Positions 35,514 through 44,041 of a stretch of DNA of 64,000 nucleotides are shown piece after piece. Each line of letters begins with the position of its first letter. Position 1 is the first letter of the stretch. The position numbers were made by a program, and so were the translations under genes. A model generated the notes under the pieces. That model ran no database searches and was not told where the DNA came from. It was given only the letters and a program-made list of their open reading frames with translations. The stretch is from JALHOM01 sp964615775 (lineage in GTDB: Bacteria; Patescibacteriota; Saccharimonadia; Saccharimonadales; 2-12-FULL-41-12): NCBI GenBank assembly GCA_964615775.1, contig CAZTQB010000005.1, positions 1-64,000 of the forward strand, in the 5' to 3' direction.

Positions 35514-36791
35514 ATGAATTACCCTAAAAATATACTTTACTTTTTTGGCTTTGCCTTAATTGTTGCTCCACTGTTTATTGTGCAACCAAAAACGGACACT
35601 CCAAGCGAAGTAATATTGTATATCTCGGCTGTTTTAGGTTATATTGGCCTCGTTTTTTTGCTAATTATGTATGGTCTTGGTTCAAAAAGTGTTGCTAGGT
35701 TGTTGTCGAATGATTTATCGCAAATTTATAAATGGCACAGTTGGCTTGGTAAATATGGCCTGTTTTTAATCTTTTTACACCCAATTTTTGCAATTCTGAG
35801 TTACGGTGAAAGTTGGCTATATATAATCTCTTTAAAAATTAGTCCTAACTTTGATTTAGGCGTGAGCTATGGTCGTATTGCTTTTTTTGCTTTGGCTTTG
35901 GTATGGATCTTTTCAGCAGTTGTAAGGGCAAAAATTAGTTACAGGGCATGGAAGTATATTCACTATTTAGTTTATGCTGCATTGCCGCTTAGTCTGCTTC
36001 ATGTACCAATAACTGGCTCATCTTATATGCATTTATTGGCGGCAAAACTTTATTATTTAATTTTACTGTGGCTTTTTTTGATTTTTTGTATATTACGGCT
36101 CCGTAATTTTTTGAATCTCGACGGCTATAAATACCAAGTTATTTCGCACATTAATCCAAATTTGGATACATATATTTTGCGAATGAAACCGCTTGATTCA
36201 AATTACGCTATAAACTCAGTACCAGGTCAGTATATTTTTTTGAAATTTGGTATCTGGAGTGAAGAACACCCTTTTTCGGTTGTTGATAATAACACTAAAC
36301 TTACTCTAATGTTTCGTGCATTTGGTAAATTTAGCCAGAAAATGACCAATCTCAAGCCTGGTGATATTGTTCATTTATCGAAAGCCTATGGGCATTTTAC
36401 TAATGAGATTGAAACTAAAGATCTTAAAAATATTGTATATATTGCTGGAGGAATCGGTGTCACTCCTTTTGTCCAGAGAATTTTTAATGCTAAAAATGTT
36501 TCCGAAATAAAGCTGTTTTATTGCAATCGTATGCCACAAACAGCTGGACTTTTGAAACAACTTCGCGGTGTACTCGGAACTAATTTAGTTGAAATATATA
36601 GTGATAAAAACTCAAATCACGAGCTAAGAGTTAAGATTGATAAAAAAGTTTTACAAAAGAATTTGACTGACCCGACTACACATAATTATTTTATATGTGG
36701 TCCAAAAGATATGATGAATGATGTAAAAAATCAGCTACTTTTAGCTGGGGTATGTGATAAACAGATATTTACTGAGAACTTCTACTTCTAA
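35514..36791 (+). CDS. Ferric-reductase-like membrane flavocytochrome
   Basis: 425 aa. Five to six membrane helices (about 5-195) form a ferric-reductase-type haem domain with paired His residues (KWHSWLGKYGLFLIFLHP and YIHYLVYAAL...LLHVP). A ferredoxin-reductase module (about 205-425) follows with FAD motif EHPFSVVDN and NAD motif IAGGIGVTPF, ending FTENFYF. It would move electrons from cytosolic NAD(P)H through FAD and haem to an acceptor outside. It converges on the apbE gene with a 3-bp gap and belongs to a flavin module. Confidence 0.88.
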   Translation: MNYPKNILYFFGFALIVAPLFIVQPKTDTPSEVILYISAVLGYIGLVFLLIMYGLGSKSVARLLSNDLSQIYKWHSWLGKYGLFLIFLHPIFAILSYGESWLYIISLKISPNFDLGVSYGRIAFFALALVWIFSAVVRAKISYRAWKYIHYLVYAALPLSLLHVPITGSSYMHLLAAKLYYLILLWLFLIFCILRLRNFLNLDGYKYQVISHINPNLDTYILRMKPLDSNYAINSVPGQYIFLKFGIWSEEHPFSVVDNNTKLTLMFRAFGKFSQKMTNLKPGDIVHLSKAYGHFTNEIETKDLKNIVYIAGGIGVTPFVQRIFNAKNVSEIKLFYCNRMPQTAGLLKQLRGVLGTNLVEIYSDKNSNHELRVKIDKKVLQKNLTDPTTHNYFICGPKDMMNDVKNQLLLAGVCDKQIFTENFYF

Positions 36792-36794
36792 GTT

Positions 36795-37625
36795 TTAGCT
36801 ATATATAATAATTGAGCTAAAGTCGTAGTGTTTTTTTAATGATTCTTCTAAAGATGGCTCGATAAATAATATTGTTGCTAAGCTATCAGCAACAAGAGCT
36901 GATTGTGATTGTACGAAGCTAGTTAAAACCTTGGTTCTTGATGGTCTAGAGCTTCGCGGGTCGATTATGTGATGATAAGATTTTTGATTATATTTCCAAC
37001 GTCTTTTTTGCGAGCTAGATGCGGCTAAGGCACCTTTTTTTATTCTTACACTTCCTAAGGCTCGATTAGAGTTTCTCGGATCTTCCAGATAAAACTCTAC
37101 TGCTGTTGAGTTCTGTGTATACAAATCTCCGCCACCGTTGATGATAAAATTATCAAATCCATTATTTATTAATATCTTTTTATATACTTCTATCAACCAA
37201 CCTTTGCCAAATCCACCAAAGTCCAAGGTTACATCAGCAGGAATATTTATTTTTTTACCAGAAATAGTAGTTTTTTGCCAAAAATCAGGACTGATTGAAT
37301 TCGCATAATCTTGACTACCGTAGCCAATTTTATGTAATTCTCCGCCTACAGTTATGTTAAATAAGCCATTACTGACTTTATGCATTTGGCGGGCGAACTT
37401 CATCATCTCCACTAGCTCACTGGGTGGGTTTATTAACTCCCCTTCTCTACACATTTGATTTAATAATGAGTCACCAATAAACCGTGAATAATTATTAGTA
37501 AATTCCTTTGTGTATTTTTGAATGTTATTTATTAACTGTTTATTTAAAGTTTTATCGTTTAAAACTTCTAGCCACCAGTGAGTTCCGATCGCTTCAAATT
37601 CATATAATCTATTAAATCCGGGCAT
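36795..37625 (-). CDS. apbE: FAD:protein FMN transferase
   Basis: 276 aa. ApbE motifs: DFGGFGKGWLIE, INGGGDLY, HHIIDPRS and the C-terminal SALVADSLAT metal site. It attaches FMN covalently to Thr in FMN-binding proteins; its target is almost certainly the FMN_bind protein encoded just upstream (14-bp overlap). No signal peptide or lipobox is visible (start MPGFNRLYEF), unlike many extracytoplasmic ApbE proteins, so flavinylation may take place before export, or the true N-terminus differs. Confidence 0.9.
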   Translation of the reverse strand: MPGFNRLYEFEAIGTHWWLEVLNDKTLNKQLINNIQKYTKEFTNNYSRFIGDSLLNQMCREGELINPPSELVEMMKFARQMHKVSNGLFNITVGGELHKIGYGSQDYANSISPDFWQKTTISGKKINIPADVTLDFGGFGKGWLIEVYKKILINNGFDNFIINGGGDLYTQNSTAVEFYLEDPRNSNRALGSVRIKKGALAASSSQKRRWKYNQKSYHHIIDPRSSRPSRTKVLTSFVQSQSALVADSLATILFIEPSLEESLKKHYDFSSIIIYS

Positions 37626-38118
37626 TACTTTCTATAGTCTGCAGGGTTTCATAAAATGCCTCTGAAGTTAACGAGGCACCACCAATCCTACTGGGTGAGA
37701 TATCGGCTAGGTTTTTACCGACTGTATCACTTTTTAAGCTTTGCTTAAAATTGTTTATATAAGTTTCAGACTCATGATCATTGTATTGGCTGGTGGTTGA
37801 TATGTCGGTTATTTTATCGCTAACAATTGTAACTTTTGTAGTTAGGGAATTGCTTTCACCATGCGGTACTTGATAATCAGTACTAACAGAATAAGTTCCG
37901 TCTTTTAGCTTGCTATCGGACGTGACAGACTTATCTGCACTAGGATTACTAGAGGCTGCTGATGATAATGGTTGAGTTTGGCTAGTATTGTCATTAGTAG
38001 CTTGAGTGATTGAACTAGATTTTTGTTTATTGTTTAGCACTTTGTAGCTTATACCGCCACCAACCACCAATACAGCCAATATTGCAAATGTTATAAATAG
38101 CTTGTCTGATTGTTTCAT
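37612..38118 (-). CDS. Membrane-anchored FMN-binding domain protein
   Basis: 168 aa: short basic N-terminus, one membrane helix (about 8-26), a Ser/Thr/Asn-rich linker and an FMN_bind domain (about 70-168) of the NqrC/RnfG type. GGASLTSEAF corresponds to the SGATxT flavinylation motif, with the last Thr as expected FMN site. It would carry FMN on the outer face of the membrane and accept electrons from the flavocytochrome. It overlaps apbE by 14 bp. Confidence 0.85.
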   Translation of the reverse strand: MKQSDKLFITFAILAVLVVGGGISYKVLNNKQKSSSITQATNDNTSQTQPLSSAASSNPSADKSVTSDSKLKDGTYSVSTDYQVPHGESNSLTTKVTIVSDKITDISTTSQYNDHESETYINNFKQSLKSDTVGKNLADISPSRIGGASLTSEAFYETLQTIESNARI

Positions 38119-38244
38119 GGGTTGCCTTTCATATTTATTGAAGTTAGTAGTAGTATACTGAGCTAATTCTGAAAACTAGCTTTAAGTTTTTTAAATTTTG
38201 CTTATTTGATTTATGTGCTAGATAGAAACAAACAATTCTATGGT

Positions 38245-38787
38245 CTAACTAATATTTTTAGCTAAAGCCGTAATAGATTTACTGATTTCTTGGTCAACAA
38301 ATTGCTGGTCATTGATTGCTCCGTCCCAACCAATTTTGTCACCTAGTTTAAATTGAGCAAAAGGTTCTACAATTTTCATTTTTACATTGTTGCCTACTCT
38401 GTCAAAAGTCTCTAGGGCAAACTTGCCAGCATTCGAGCCGTAAGTAACCACAGTTACTGGCTTGTCTTTCCATTCAAAATATAGCCAATCGATAGCGTTT
38501 TTTTGAATGGCTGTCATAGAATGGTTATATTCAGGCATTACCAAAATTATACCGTCAGATTCTTTGATTTTTTGTCGCCATGTTTCAACTTCTTTGTGAT
38601 TAGTTTGAAAATGAGGTGAAGCTGGAGGGGCTGGTGCATCAAAATATGGTAGATTTATTTTATTTATATCAATAATTTCGCCTTTAAGCTCAGGATATTT
38701 CTTAATTATTTTCAAAACAAGATTCGAAACGACACTGTTTACACTATTGGGTCTGGCACTCCCGGTAATTATGGCTATTCTTTTCAT
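38245..38787 (-). CDS. NADPH-dependent FMN reductase
   Basis: 180 aa flavodoxin-like protein: ITGSARPNSVNS phosphate loop, VMPEYNHSMTAIQKNAIDWL and TYGSNAGKFA, as in the ChrR/SsuE/YieF group of flavin or quinone reductases. A clear Shine-Dalgarno (AAAGGAGAGG) precedes the ATG. It lies upstream of the FMN_bind and apbE genes, so it may supply reduced flavin or detoxify quinones. Confidence 0.88.
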   Translation of the reverse strand: MKRIAIITGSARPNSVNSVVSNLVLKIIKKYPELKGEIIDINKINLPYFDAPAPPASPHFQTNHKEVETWRQKIKESDGIILVMPEYNHSMTAIQKNAIDWLYFEWKDKPVTVVTYGSNAGKFALETFDRVGNNVKMKIVEPFAQFKLGDKIGWDGAINDQQFVDQEISKSITALAKNIS

Positions 38788-38877
38788 TTTTCCTCTCCTT
38801 TGAAGCTTAATTAGTATATATTATAGGTTATGGTACTCACGATTACTAATTTGGTAGGTTGATTAAAGAGGTGTCTT

Positions 38878-40794
38878 TTGGCAAAAAAATCTAAAAAGAA
38901 TCCACAATCAATATTTATAAAAGACTACTCTAGACCAGTAACTGTCTATGCAATAATCATATCTATATTTTTTGTGATTTTAATTTTTGGCATGAAGGCT
39001 TATATTGCCAATGAGAGCTTAGACGAAGTTCCGTCGAACGCAGACTATAAAAATTCAAACATAGTTGTAAGCCAGCGAGTTGATGATTTGATGTCAAGAA
39101 TGACCCAAAAAGAAAAAGTTGGCCAAATGGCACTTGTAGATAAAAATAGCTTGATTAAACCAGAAGATATTAAACGATATAATCTTGGAGCATTACTCAG
39201 CGGAGCCGGTGCTAAGCCGGATAATAATACTGCTAAAGGCTGGGCAGATATGATCACTGGCTATCAGGACGAAGCAAAGAAAACTCGGTTGCAAATCCCG
39301 CTTTTTTACGGGATTGATGCTAATCATGGACACACTAATATACCTGGAGCAGCTGTATTTCCGCACGCAATTGGCTTGGGTGCGGCTAATGATACCGATT
39401 TAACCGCGAGAGTTGCTGCAGCAACTAGTCAGGAATTGGCGGCGACAGGTGTAAATTGGAGTTACTCTCCATCGCTTGATGCTCCAAAAGATATTAGATG
39501 GGGTCGAGTTTACGAAGCTTTTTCAGATGATCCGGAATTAATAAAGACCCAAGGTGTAGCATTTATCAAAGGTACTCAAGCTAAAAACCAAAATAATTTA
39601 GAAGTTATGGCGACTGCTAAGCATTATCTGGCGACTGGCGATCAAGTTTGGGGTGAGTCGGATAATAAAAATTTCAAGATCGATCAAGGTAGGGTTAAGC
39701 CTGATGAACAGAGATTAGAAAATGAGTATTTGCCTCCATTTAAGTCTGCAATTGATGCCGGTGTGCCAAGTGTGATGGTGGCACTGCATAAATGGGATGA
39801 CCAGACAATTGTAACTAATAAATATTTGGTAAATGACAAACTAAAGAATGAACTAGGCTTCAAGGGTTTTGTTGTTAGTGATTGGTATGGAGTGTATGAA
39901 CGGGCTGGAGACTACTACTCTGCGACAGTTAAAGCAATTAATTCTGGGCTGGATATGGCAATGTTGCCATTTGATTATAAGAGCTTTGAGAAAGATATGC
40001 TAAAAGCACTAAAAAACGGTGATATAAAACAGGAACGAGTCGATGATTCGGTTAGAAGAATTTTAACTGCTAAATTTGAAGCTGGTTTATTTGACCAAAA
40101 GTCAGTTGATTATAATAGTTTTAGTCAGGTTGGAAGTAATTCGCACAGAGAAATTGCTCGTGAAGCAGTTGCCAAATCGGCTGTATTACTAAAAAATGAT
40201 AATGTTTTACCACTTTCTGCGAATCAAAAAATTTTGCTGAGTGGTAGCGGGGCTAACAATGTTGGGCGGCAATCTGGTGCTTGGACTGTAGAGTGGCAAG
40301 GAATAGACGGCAACTGGCTACCTGGCTCAACCTCTATTAAACAGGCATTTGACAAGAATGATAACAATATAACTTTTTCTGAGAAAGGTAATTTTACGGG
40401 TGGAGTTTATGGCGATATTGGAGTTGTTGTAGTTAGCGAGAAACCTTATGCCGAAGGCTGGGGAGACAATCCAAAACCAGAGATATCCACCGAAGACATG
40501 AAAGCAATTAAACTAACAAGAGAAAGGGTCAATAAATTAGTAATTGTAATAGTATCTGGAAGACCGCTGATTTTAGATCAAGCCGAGTTAGCTAAATGGG
40601 ACGGTTTGGTGGCTGTCTGGCTACCTGGTTCTGAAGGAGACGGTGTGGCAGATGTTTTATTTGGAAAGAAAGAATTCAAAGGTAAATTACCTATAACCTG
40701 GCCGGCAAACACACTTCAGCTACCCATTCAAGCAAATGGCCAAACGGCCGATTTCACTCCACCGCTTTTTCCTCGCTACTATTCGATAAAATAA
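38878..40794 (+). CDS. Membrane-anchored glycoside hydrolase family 3
   Basis: 638 aa, TTG start with AAAGAGGTG just upstream. One N-terminal membrane helix (about 18-40), then the GH3 N-terminal barrel (about 65-395) with MTQKEKVGQM, GIDANHGH, ATAKHYLATGD and the nucleophile Asp in GFVVSDWYGV, and the GH3 C-terminal domain (about 430-635) with SAVLLKND and WLPGSEGDGVADVLFG. It resembles exo-1,3/1,4-beta-glucanases. It likely trims beta-glucans outside the cell for uptake. Confidence 0.92.
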   Translation: MAKKSKKNPQSIFIKDYSRPVTVYAIIISIFFVILIFGMKAYIANESLDEVPSNADYKNSNIVVSQRVDDLMSRMTQKEKVGQMALVDKNSLIKPEDIKRYNLGALLSGAGAKPDNNTAKGWADMITGYQDEAKKTRLQIPLFYGIDANHGHTNIPGAAVFPHAIGLGAANDTDLTARVAAATSQELAATGVNWSYSPSLDAPKDIRWGRVYEAFSDDPELIKTQGVAFIKGTQAKNQNNLEVMATAKHYLATGDQVWGESDNKNFKIDQGRVKPDEQRLENEYLPPFKSAIDAGVPSVMVALHKWDDQTIVTNKYLVNDKLKNELGFKGFVVSDWYGVYERAGDYYSATVKAINSGLDMAMLPFDYKSFEKDMLKALKNGDIKQERVDDSVRRILTAKFEAGLFDQKSVDYNSFSQVGSNSHREIAREAVAKSAVLLKNDNVLPLSANQKILLSGSGANNVGRQSGAWTVEWQGIDGNWLPGSTSIKQAFDKNDNNITFSEKGNFTGGVYGDIGVVVVSEKPYAEGWGDNPKPEISTEDMKAIKLTRERVNKLVIVIVSGRPLILDQAELAKWDGLVAVWLPGSEGDGVADVLFGKKEFKGKLPITWPANTLQLPIQANGQTADFTPPLFPRYYSIK

Positions 40795-40838
40795 TTTTCA
40801 ATAATTTAAAAACAGGTATAGAATACTTTATATTGTTT

Positions 40839-41516
40839 ATGACGACAAAAAATCACAAGTACATTGATATTATTTTAGTTTCTTTTGTTTCTATGCTTCT
40901 TATTTCTAATCTGGCCGCTACGAAATTGATATCATTTGGGTCAATAATTACAGATGGGGGGGCAGTCCTTTTTCCGCTAATTTATATATTTAATGATGTA
41001 ATTACAGAAGTTTATGGCTATAAGTACGCAAGGCGTGCGATTTGGCTGGGGTTTTTAATGATGATTTTGGCTGTTTTAGCATTTACCCTAGTCAGGTATT
41101 TGCCTTCAGCCCCCTACTACACTTCTCAAGATGCTTATGTGAAAGTTTTAGGTTTTTTTCCTAGGATTGTTCTCGCAAGCCTTTGTGCATATTTGATTGG
41201 ATCTTTTGTCAATTCTATTATCCTTGCCAAAATGAAAGTTATTACAAAGGGCAAAAAACTTTGGGCGAGATTGGTAGGTTCAACCATAATTGGAGAATTT
41301 CTTGACACACTAGTATTTGGGGTAGTGGCATTTGCGGGTATTTTGACCTTGAGCGATTTAGTAAAGTTCATAATGATTGGTTGGATTTTTAAAACAATGG
41401 TTGAAGTACTACTATTACCGGTAACATATAGAGTTATAAATTATATTAAAAAATCAGAGAATGTTGATTTTTATGACAAAAAGACGGACTTTAACCCAGT
41501 TCACCTTAATCTCTAG
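40839..41516 (+). CDS. yhhQ: Queuosine precursor transporter
   Basis: VUT-family membrane protein of about 225 aa with six helices: NLAATKLISFG, PLIYIFNDVITEVYGYKYARRAIW and a late GEFLDTLVFG are characteristic of YhhQ. It imports queuine or preQ1-type bases. The ATG at 40839 is preferred over a TTG two codons upstream. The 3' end overlaps the convergent tgt gene by 11 bp, so transporter and enzyme together support queuosine salvage. Confidence 0.9.
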   Translation: MTTKNHKYIDIILVSFVSMLLISNLAATKLISFGSIITDGGAVLFPLIYIFNDVITEVYGYKYARRAIWLGFLMMILAVLAFTLVRYLPSAPYYTSQDAYVKVLGFFPRIVLASLCAYLIGSFVNSIILAKMKVITKGKKLWARLVGSTIIGEFLDTLVFGVVAFAGILTLSDLVKFIMIGWIFKTMVEVLLLPVTYRVINYIKKSENVDFYDKKTDFNPVHLNL

Positions 41517-42705
41517 TTTGGTAATAAGAACTTAACCAAACCTTTTTATATTTAAAGAAACTTTCCTCAACTATACTCCTACGAATATTTTTGACTAGGT
41601 TAATTATAAAAAATTCGTTGTGAATTGAGGCTAATGTATACCCCAATAACTCCTTAGTTTTTAGTAAATGCCTAATGTAGGCTCTTGTGTAATTTTTACA
41701 TGTGTAGCATTTACAAGAAGCATCTAATTTAGAAAAATCATCTTTATATTTTGATCCATTAATATTGTACCTACCTTTATTTGAATAGATAGCACCATTT
41801 CTAGCAACTCTGGTTGGTGAAACACAGTCAAATGTATCTATCCCATTTTCAATTGCATCAAATATATCATTTGGCTCACTAATTCCAAGTAGATGTTTTG
41901 GCTTATTTTCTGGCAACTCTTCACAGCACCATCTTATTATCTCTGCTAACTTTTCTTTTTCAATTGCACCACCAATTCCAAAACCATCAAAATCAAGACT
42001 AGACATATATTTAGCTGTTTGTCTTCTTAGGTTTTCATAATTAGCACCCTGTAGTACTCCAAAAAGTGCTTGATATGAATGAGATTCATCATATCTTTGC
42101 AATTTACGGAATTCATCAACAGATCTTTTAGCCCATTTGTGCGTTCTTTCAAGTGCCTTCACTTGGTAGTCGTATGGGTCGGCTAAAGATGTAAGTTCAT
42201 CAAATGCAAAACATATATCAGCACCAATCTTGCTTTGTACTTGCATAGATATTTCCGGAGTAAAGTAATGTTTGTCTCCATTAATGTGTGAAGTAAAAGT
42301 GACTCCATTATCGTCGACTCTCGCGTGTCTTTCATTCTTAGGTGTATTTTCGCTTTTTTTAACGTCCATTGATATTACTTTTTTGTAACCGCTTCCAAGA
42401 GAAAGTATCTGAAATCCTCCCGAATCGGTAAAAGTTGGCCTATGCCAATTCATGAAATTGGCAAGTCCACCTGCTTTATATATTAGTTCTGGTCCTGGCC
42501 TCAGAAACAGATGATATGCATTAGCAAGAATTGCTTCTGCTCCGGCATCTATTATCATTTCTGGTGTAAGTCCTTTAATAGAAGCTTGCGTGCCAACAGG
42601 TATAAAAGCTGGAGTTTCTATTGTCCCATGGGCTGTAACGATTTTTCCTGCACGGCCAAGCCTGTTCTTTATTTTGTTCTCAACGCAAAAATTAAATTTT
42701 TTCAT
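41506..42705 (-). CDS. tgt: Queuine/preQ1 tRNA-guanine transglycosylase
   Basis: 399 aa bacterial-type Tgt. Catalytic Asp regions are TDSGGFQ and GIDTFDCVSPTR; base-pocket FGIGGA and the LGISEP segment; the zinc site CKCYTCKNYTRAYIRHLL is intact. It exchanges G34 for queuine or preQ1 in GUN-anticodon tRNAs, such as the tRNA-Asn(GTT) in this window. No queA, queC, queD or queE is present here, so the base is presumably imported by YhhQ. Confidence 0.95.
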   Translation of the reverse strand: MKKFNFCVENKIKNRLGRAGKIVTAHGTIETPAFIPVGTQASIKGLTPEMIIDAGAEAILANAYHLFLRPGPELIYKAGGLANFMNWHRPTFTDSGGFQILSLGSGYKKVISMDVKKSENTPKNERHARVDDNGVTFTSHINGDKHYFTPEISMQVQSKIGADICFAFDELTSLADPYDYQVKALERTHKWAKRSVDEFRKLQRYDESHSYQALFGVLQGANYENLRRQTAKYMSSLDFDGFGIGGAIEKEKLAEIIRWCCEELPENKPKHLLGISEPNDIFDAIENGIDTFDCVSPTRVARNGAIYSNKGRYNINGSKYKDDFSKLDASCKCYTCKNYTRAYIRHLLKTKELLGYTLASIHNEFFIINLVKNIRRSIVEESFFKYKKVWLSSYYQTRD

Positions 42706-42817
42706 TTTATTAAAATACTACTACAAGTGTTATTATCTGTAAAATTGAGTAGCTCAAAAAATATTCAAATGTGGAGTAGTGGTGATTTTAGTTTTGATTT
42801 TTAGTTTTTTATATTAG

Positions 42818-43390
42818 CTATAAATCTGAGTGTGGTATAGGAAGATAGTTTTCTGTTCTTACTTCTCGGCCGTAGTACTGATTGGTCACTTTAACTACAT
42901 CTGAACAAAGTTGGTATCTTTCGTCGACAGTAAATAAAAGTTGACTAGGTCCTTGATTTGAGGCGTTATTCATAAAAACGCTAAGACAGATAGCGTCACC
43001 GCTGTTGGTTGATTCATGTCTTGAACTGACCACTGACAGGACTTGCCAGACACTATTTTCGGTTTTCTGAGCAATAAACCAACCAGATGGATCACTTTGT
43101 GAAACATAGTGGTCTTTAATGATGATAAGAGTTTGGGTGAGAAAAGAATTTTCTGGGTTTGATTCGACTGCCGCAATTGGTACACCGTAGTGTCTGATAC
43201 CTCTATCTTCGACATTCATAATTATACTTGATGGCTCTTCATCAAGACCAGCTGGTTGTCCGCCGTCAGGGTCTTGTCTCATGATAAGTTTGCCAAATAA
43301 CTTTAAGAAATCTTCATTAGCTGGAGGCTCTAATTCAGGTTGTGTTTCTGAGTTTTTGTGTGTGTTTTCGATTGTCTCTGGGTTTAACAT
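42818..43390 (-). CDS. Hypothetical protein
   Basis: 190 aa, soluble, acidic, no signal or membrane segment; the first 40 residues are Glu/Pro-rich and probably disordered. A middle part with SGWFIAQKTENSVWQVLS looks like beta strands. I do not recognise a family. It stands alone between tgt and the sortase operon. Confidence 0.6.
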   Translation of the reverse strand: MLNPETIENTHKNSETQPELEPPANEDFLKLFGKLIMRQDPDGGQPAGLDEEPSSIIMNVEDRGIRHYGVPIAAVESNPENSFLTQTLIIIKDHYVSQSDPSGWFIAQKTENSVWQVLSVVSSRHESTNSGDAICLSVFMNNASNQGPSQLLFTVDERYQLCSDVVKVTNQYYGREVRTENYLPIPHSDL

Positions 43391-43468
43391 TTTATTACTT
43401 TAGGTAGCTATAACCATATAGATACTCCTCAAAAGCTTAACTGTCAATAACCTTAAGATCTTTTGAGC

Positions 43469-44035
43469 TTATTTTTGAACAGCCTCTACCACTATTCGAC
43501 CATCAGCCGAACCGTTAAGAGTACAAGAATAGAGAGTCAATTTTGCTTGGTCCGAGTGTTCTTCTATCTGTACGTCGGTTGGCTTTACGCTGTAAGTTTT
43601 GGTGATGGTGTAGTTATAGCGCTTTTTATTCCAATCAACAATTATCTGGTCATTTACGTTTAATTTGTCTAGATTATATAAAACTGAATCCTCTACTACT
43701 TTATCTGGTTTTAAGGCGAAAACGTAACGGTGTCCGGCTAAAACAAAATTACCACCTTTTTCAGGGTCACCATTTTCTGGTAATCTATGCCAAATTGCAC
43801 CGTCTTTTAAGGTTGCCACCCCACCTGGATTTATTAGAGCATTTATAGATATTTTAGGAATTATCAGAGTGTTAACTTCACTGACAGCTAGAGCATGTTG
43901 TTCAACAAACTTTTGTTGAGAAGTCGATGATTGGTTAATCGGCCGTGATCCAGCTGCCACTAAAGTCAAATAGGCGATATAAATACCGCCTATTATTAAA
44001 CAAAGAGCCATTATTGATCTAAGTTTTGACTTCAT
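43469..44035 (-). CDS. Sortase of the surface-protein operon
   Basis: 188 aa: one N-terminal membrane helix (about 7-27) and a sortase domain with His102 in LAGHRY, Cys171 in LYSCTLNG and Arg180 in DGRIVV. The short form and LYSCT-type active site resemble class E-like sortases, which prefer LAxTG. It starts 6 bp after a gene ending in an LANTG sorting signal, so it is probably dedicated to that substrate. Confidence 0.9.
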   Translation of the reverse strand: MKSKLRSIMALCLIIGGIYIAYLTLVAAGSRPINQSSTSQQKFVEQHALAVSEVNTLIIPKISINALINPGGVATLKDGAIWHRLPENGDPEKGGNFVLAGHRYVFALKPDKVVEDSVLYNLDKLNVNDQIIVDWNKKRYNYTITKTYSVKPTDVQIEEHSDQAKLTLYSCTLNGSADGRIVVEAVQK

Positions 44036-44041
44036 TTATGT

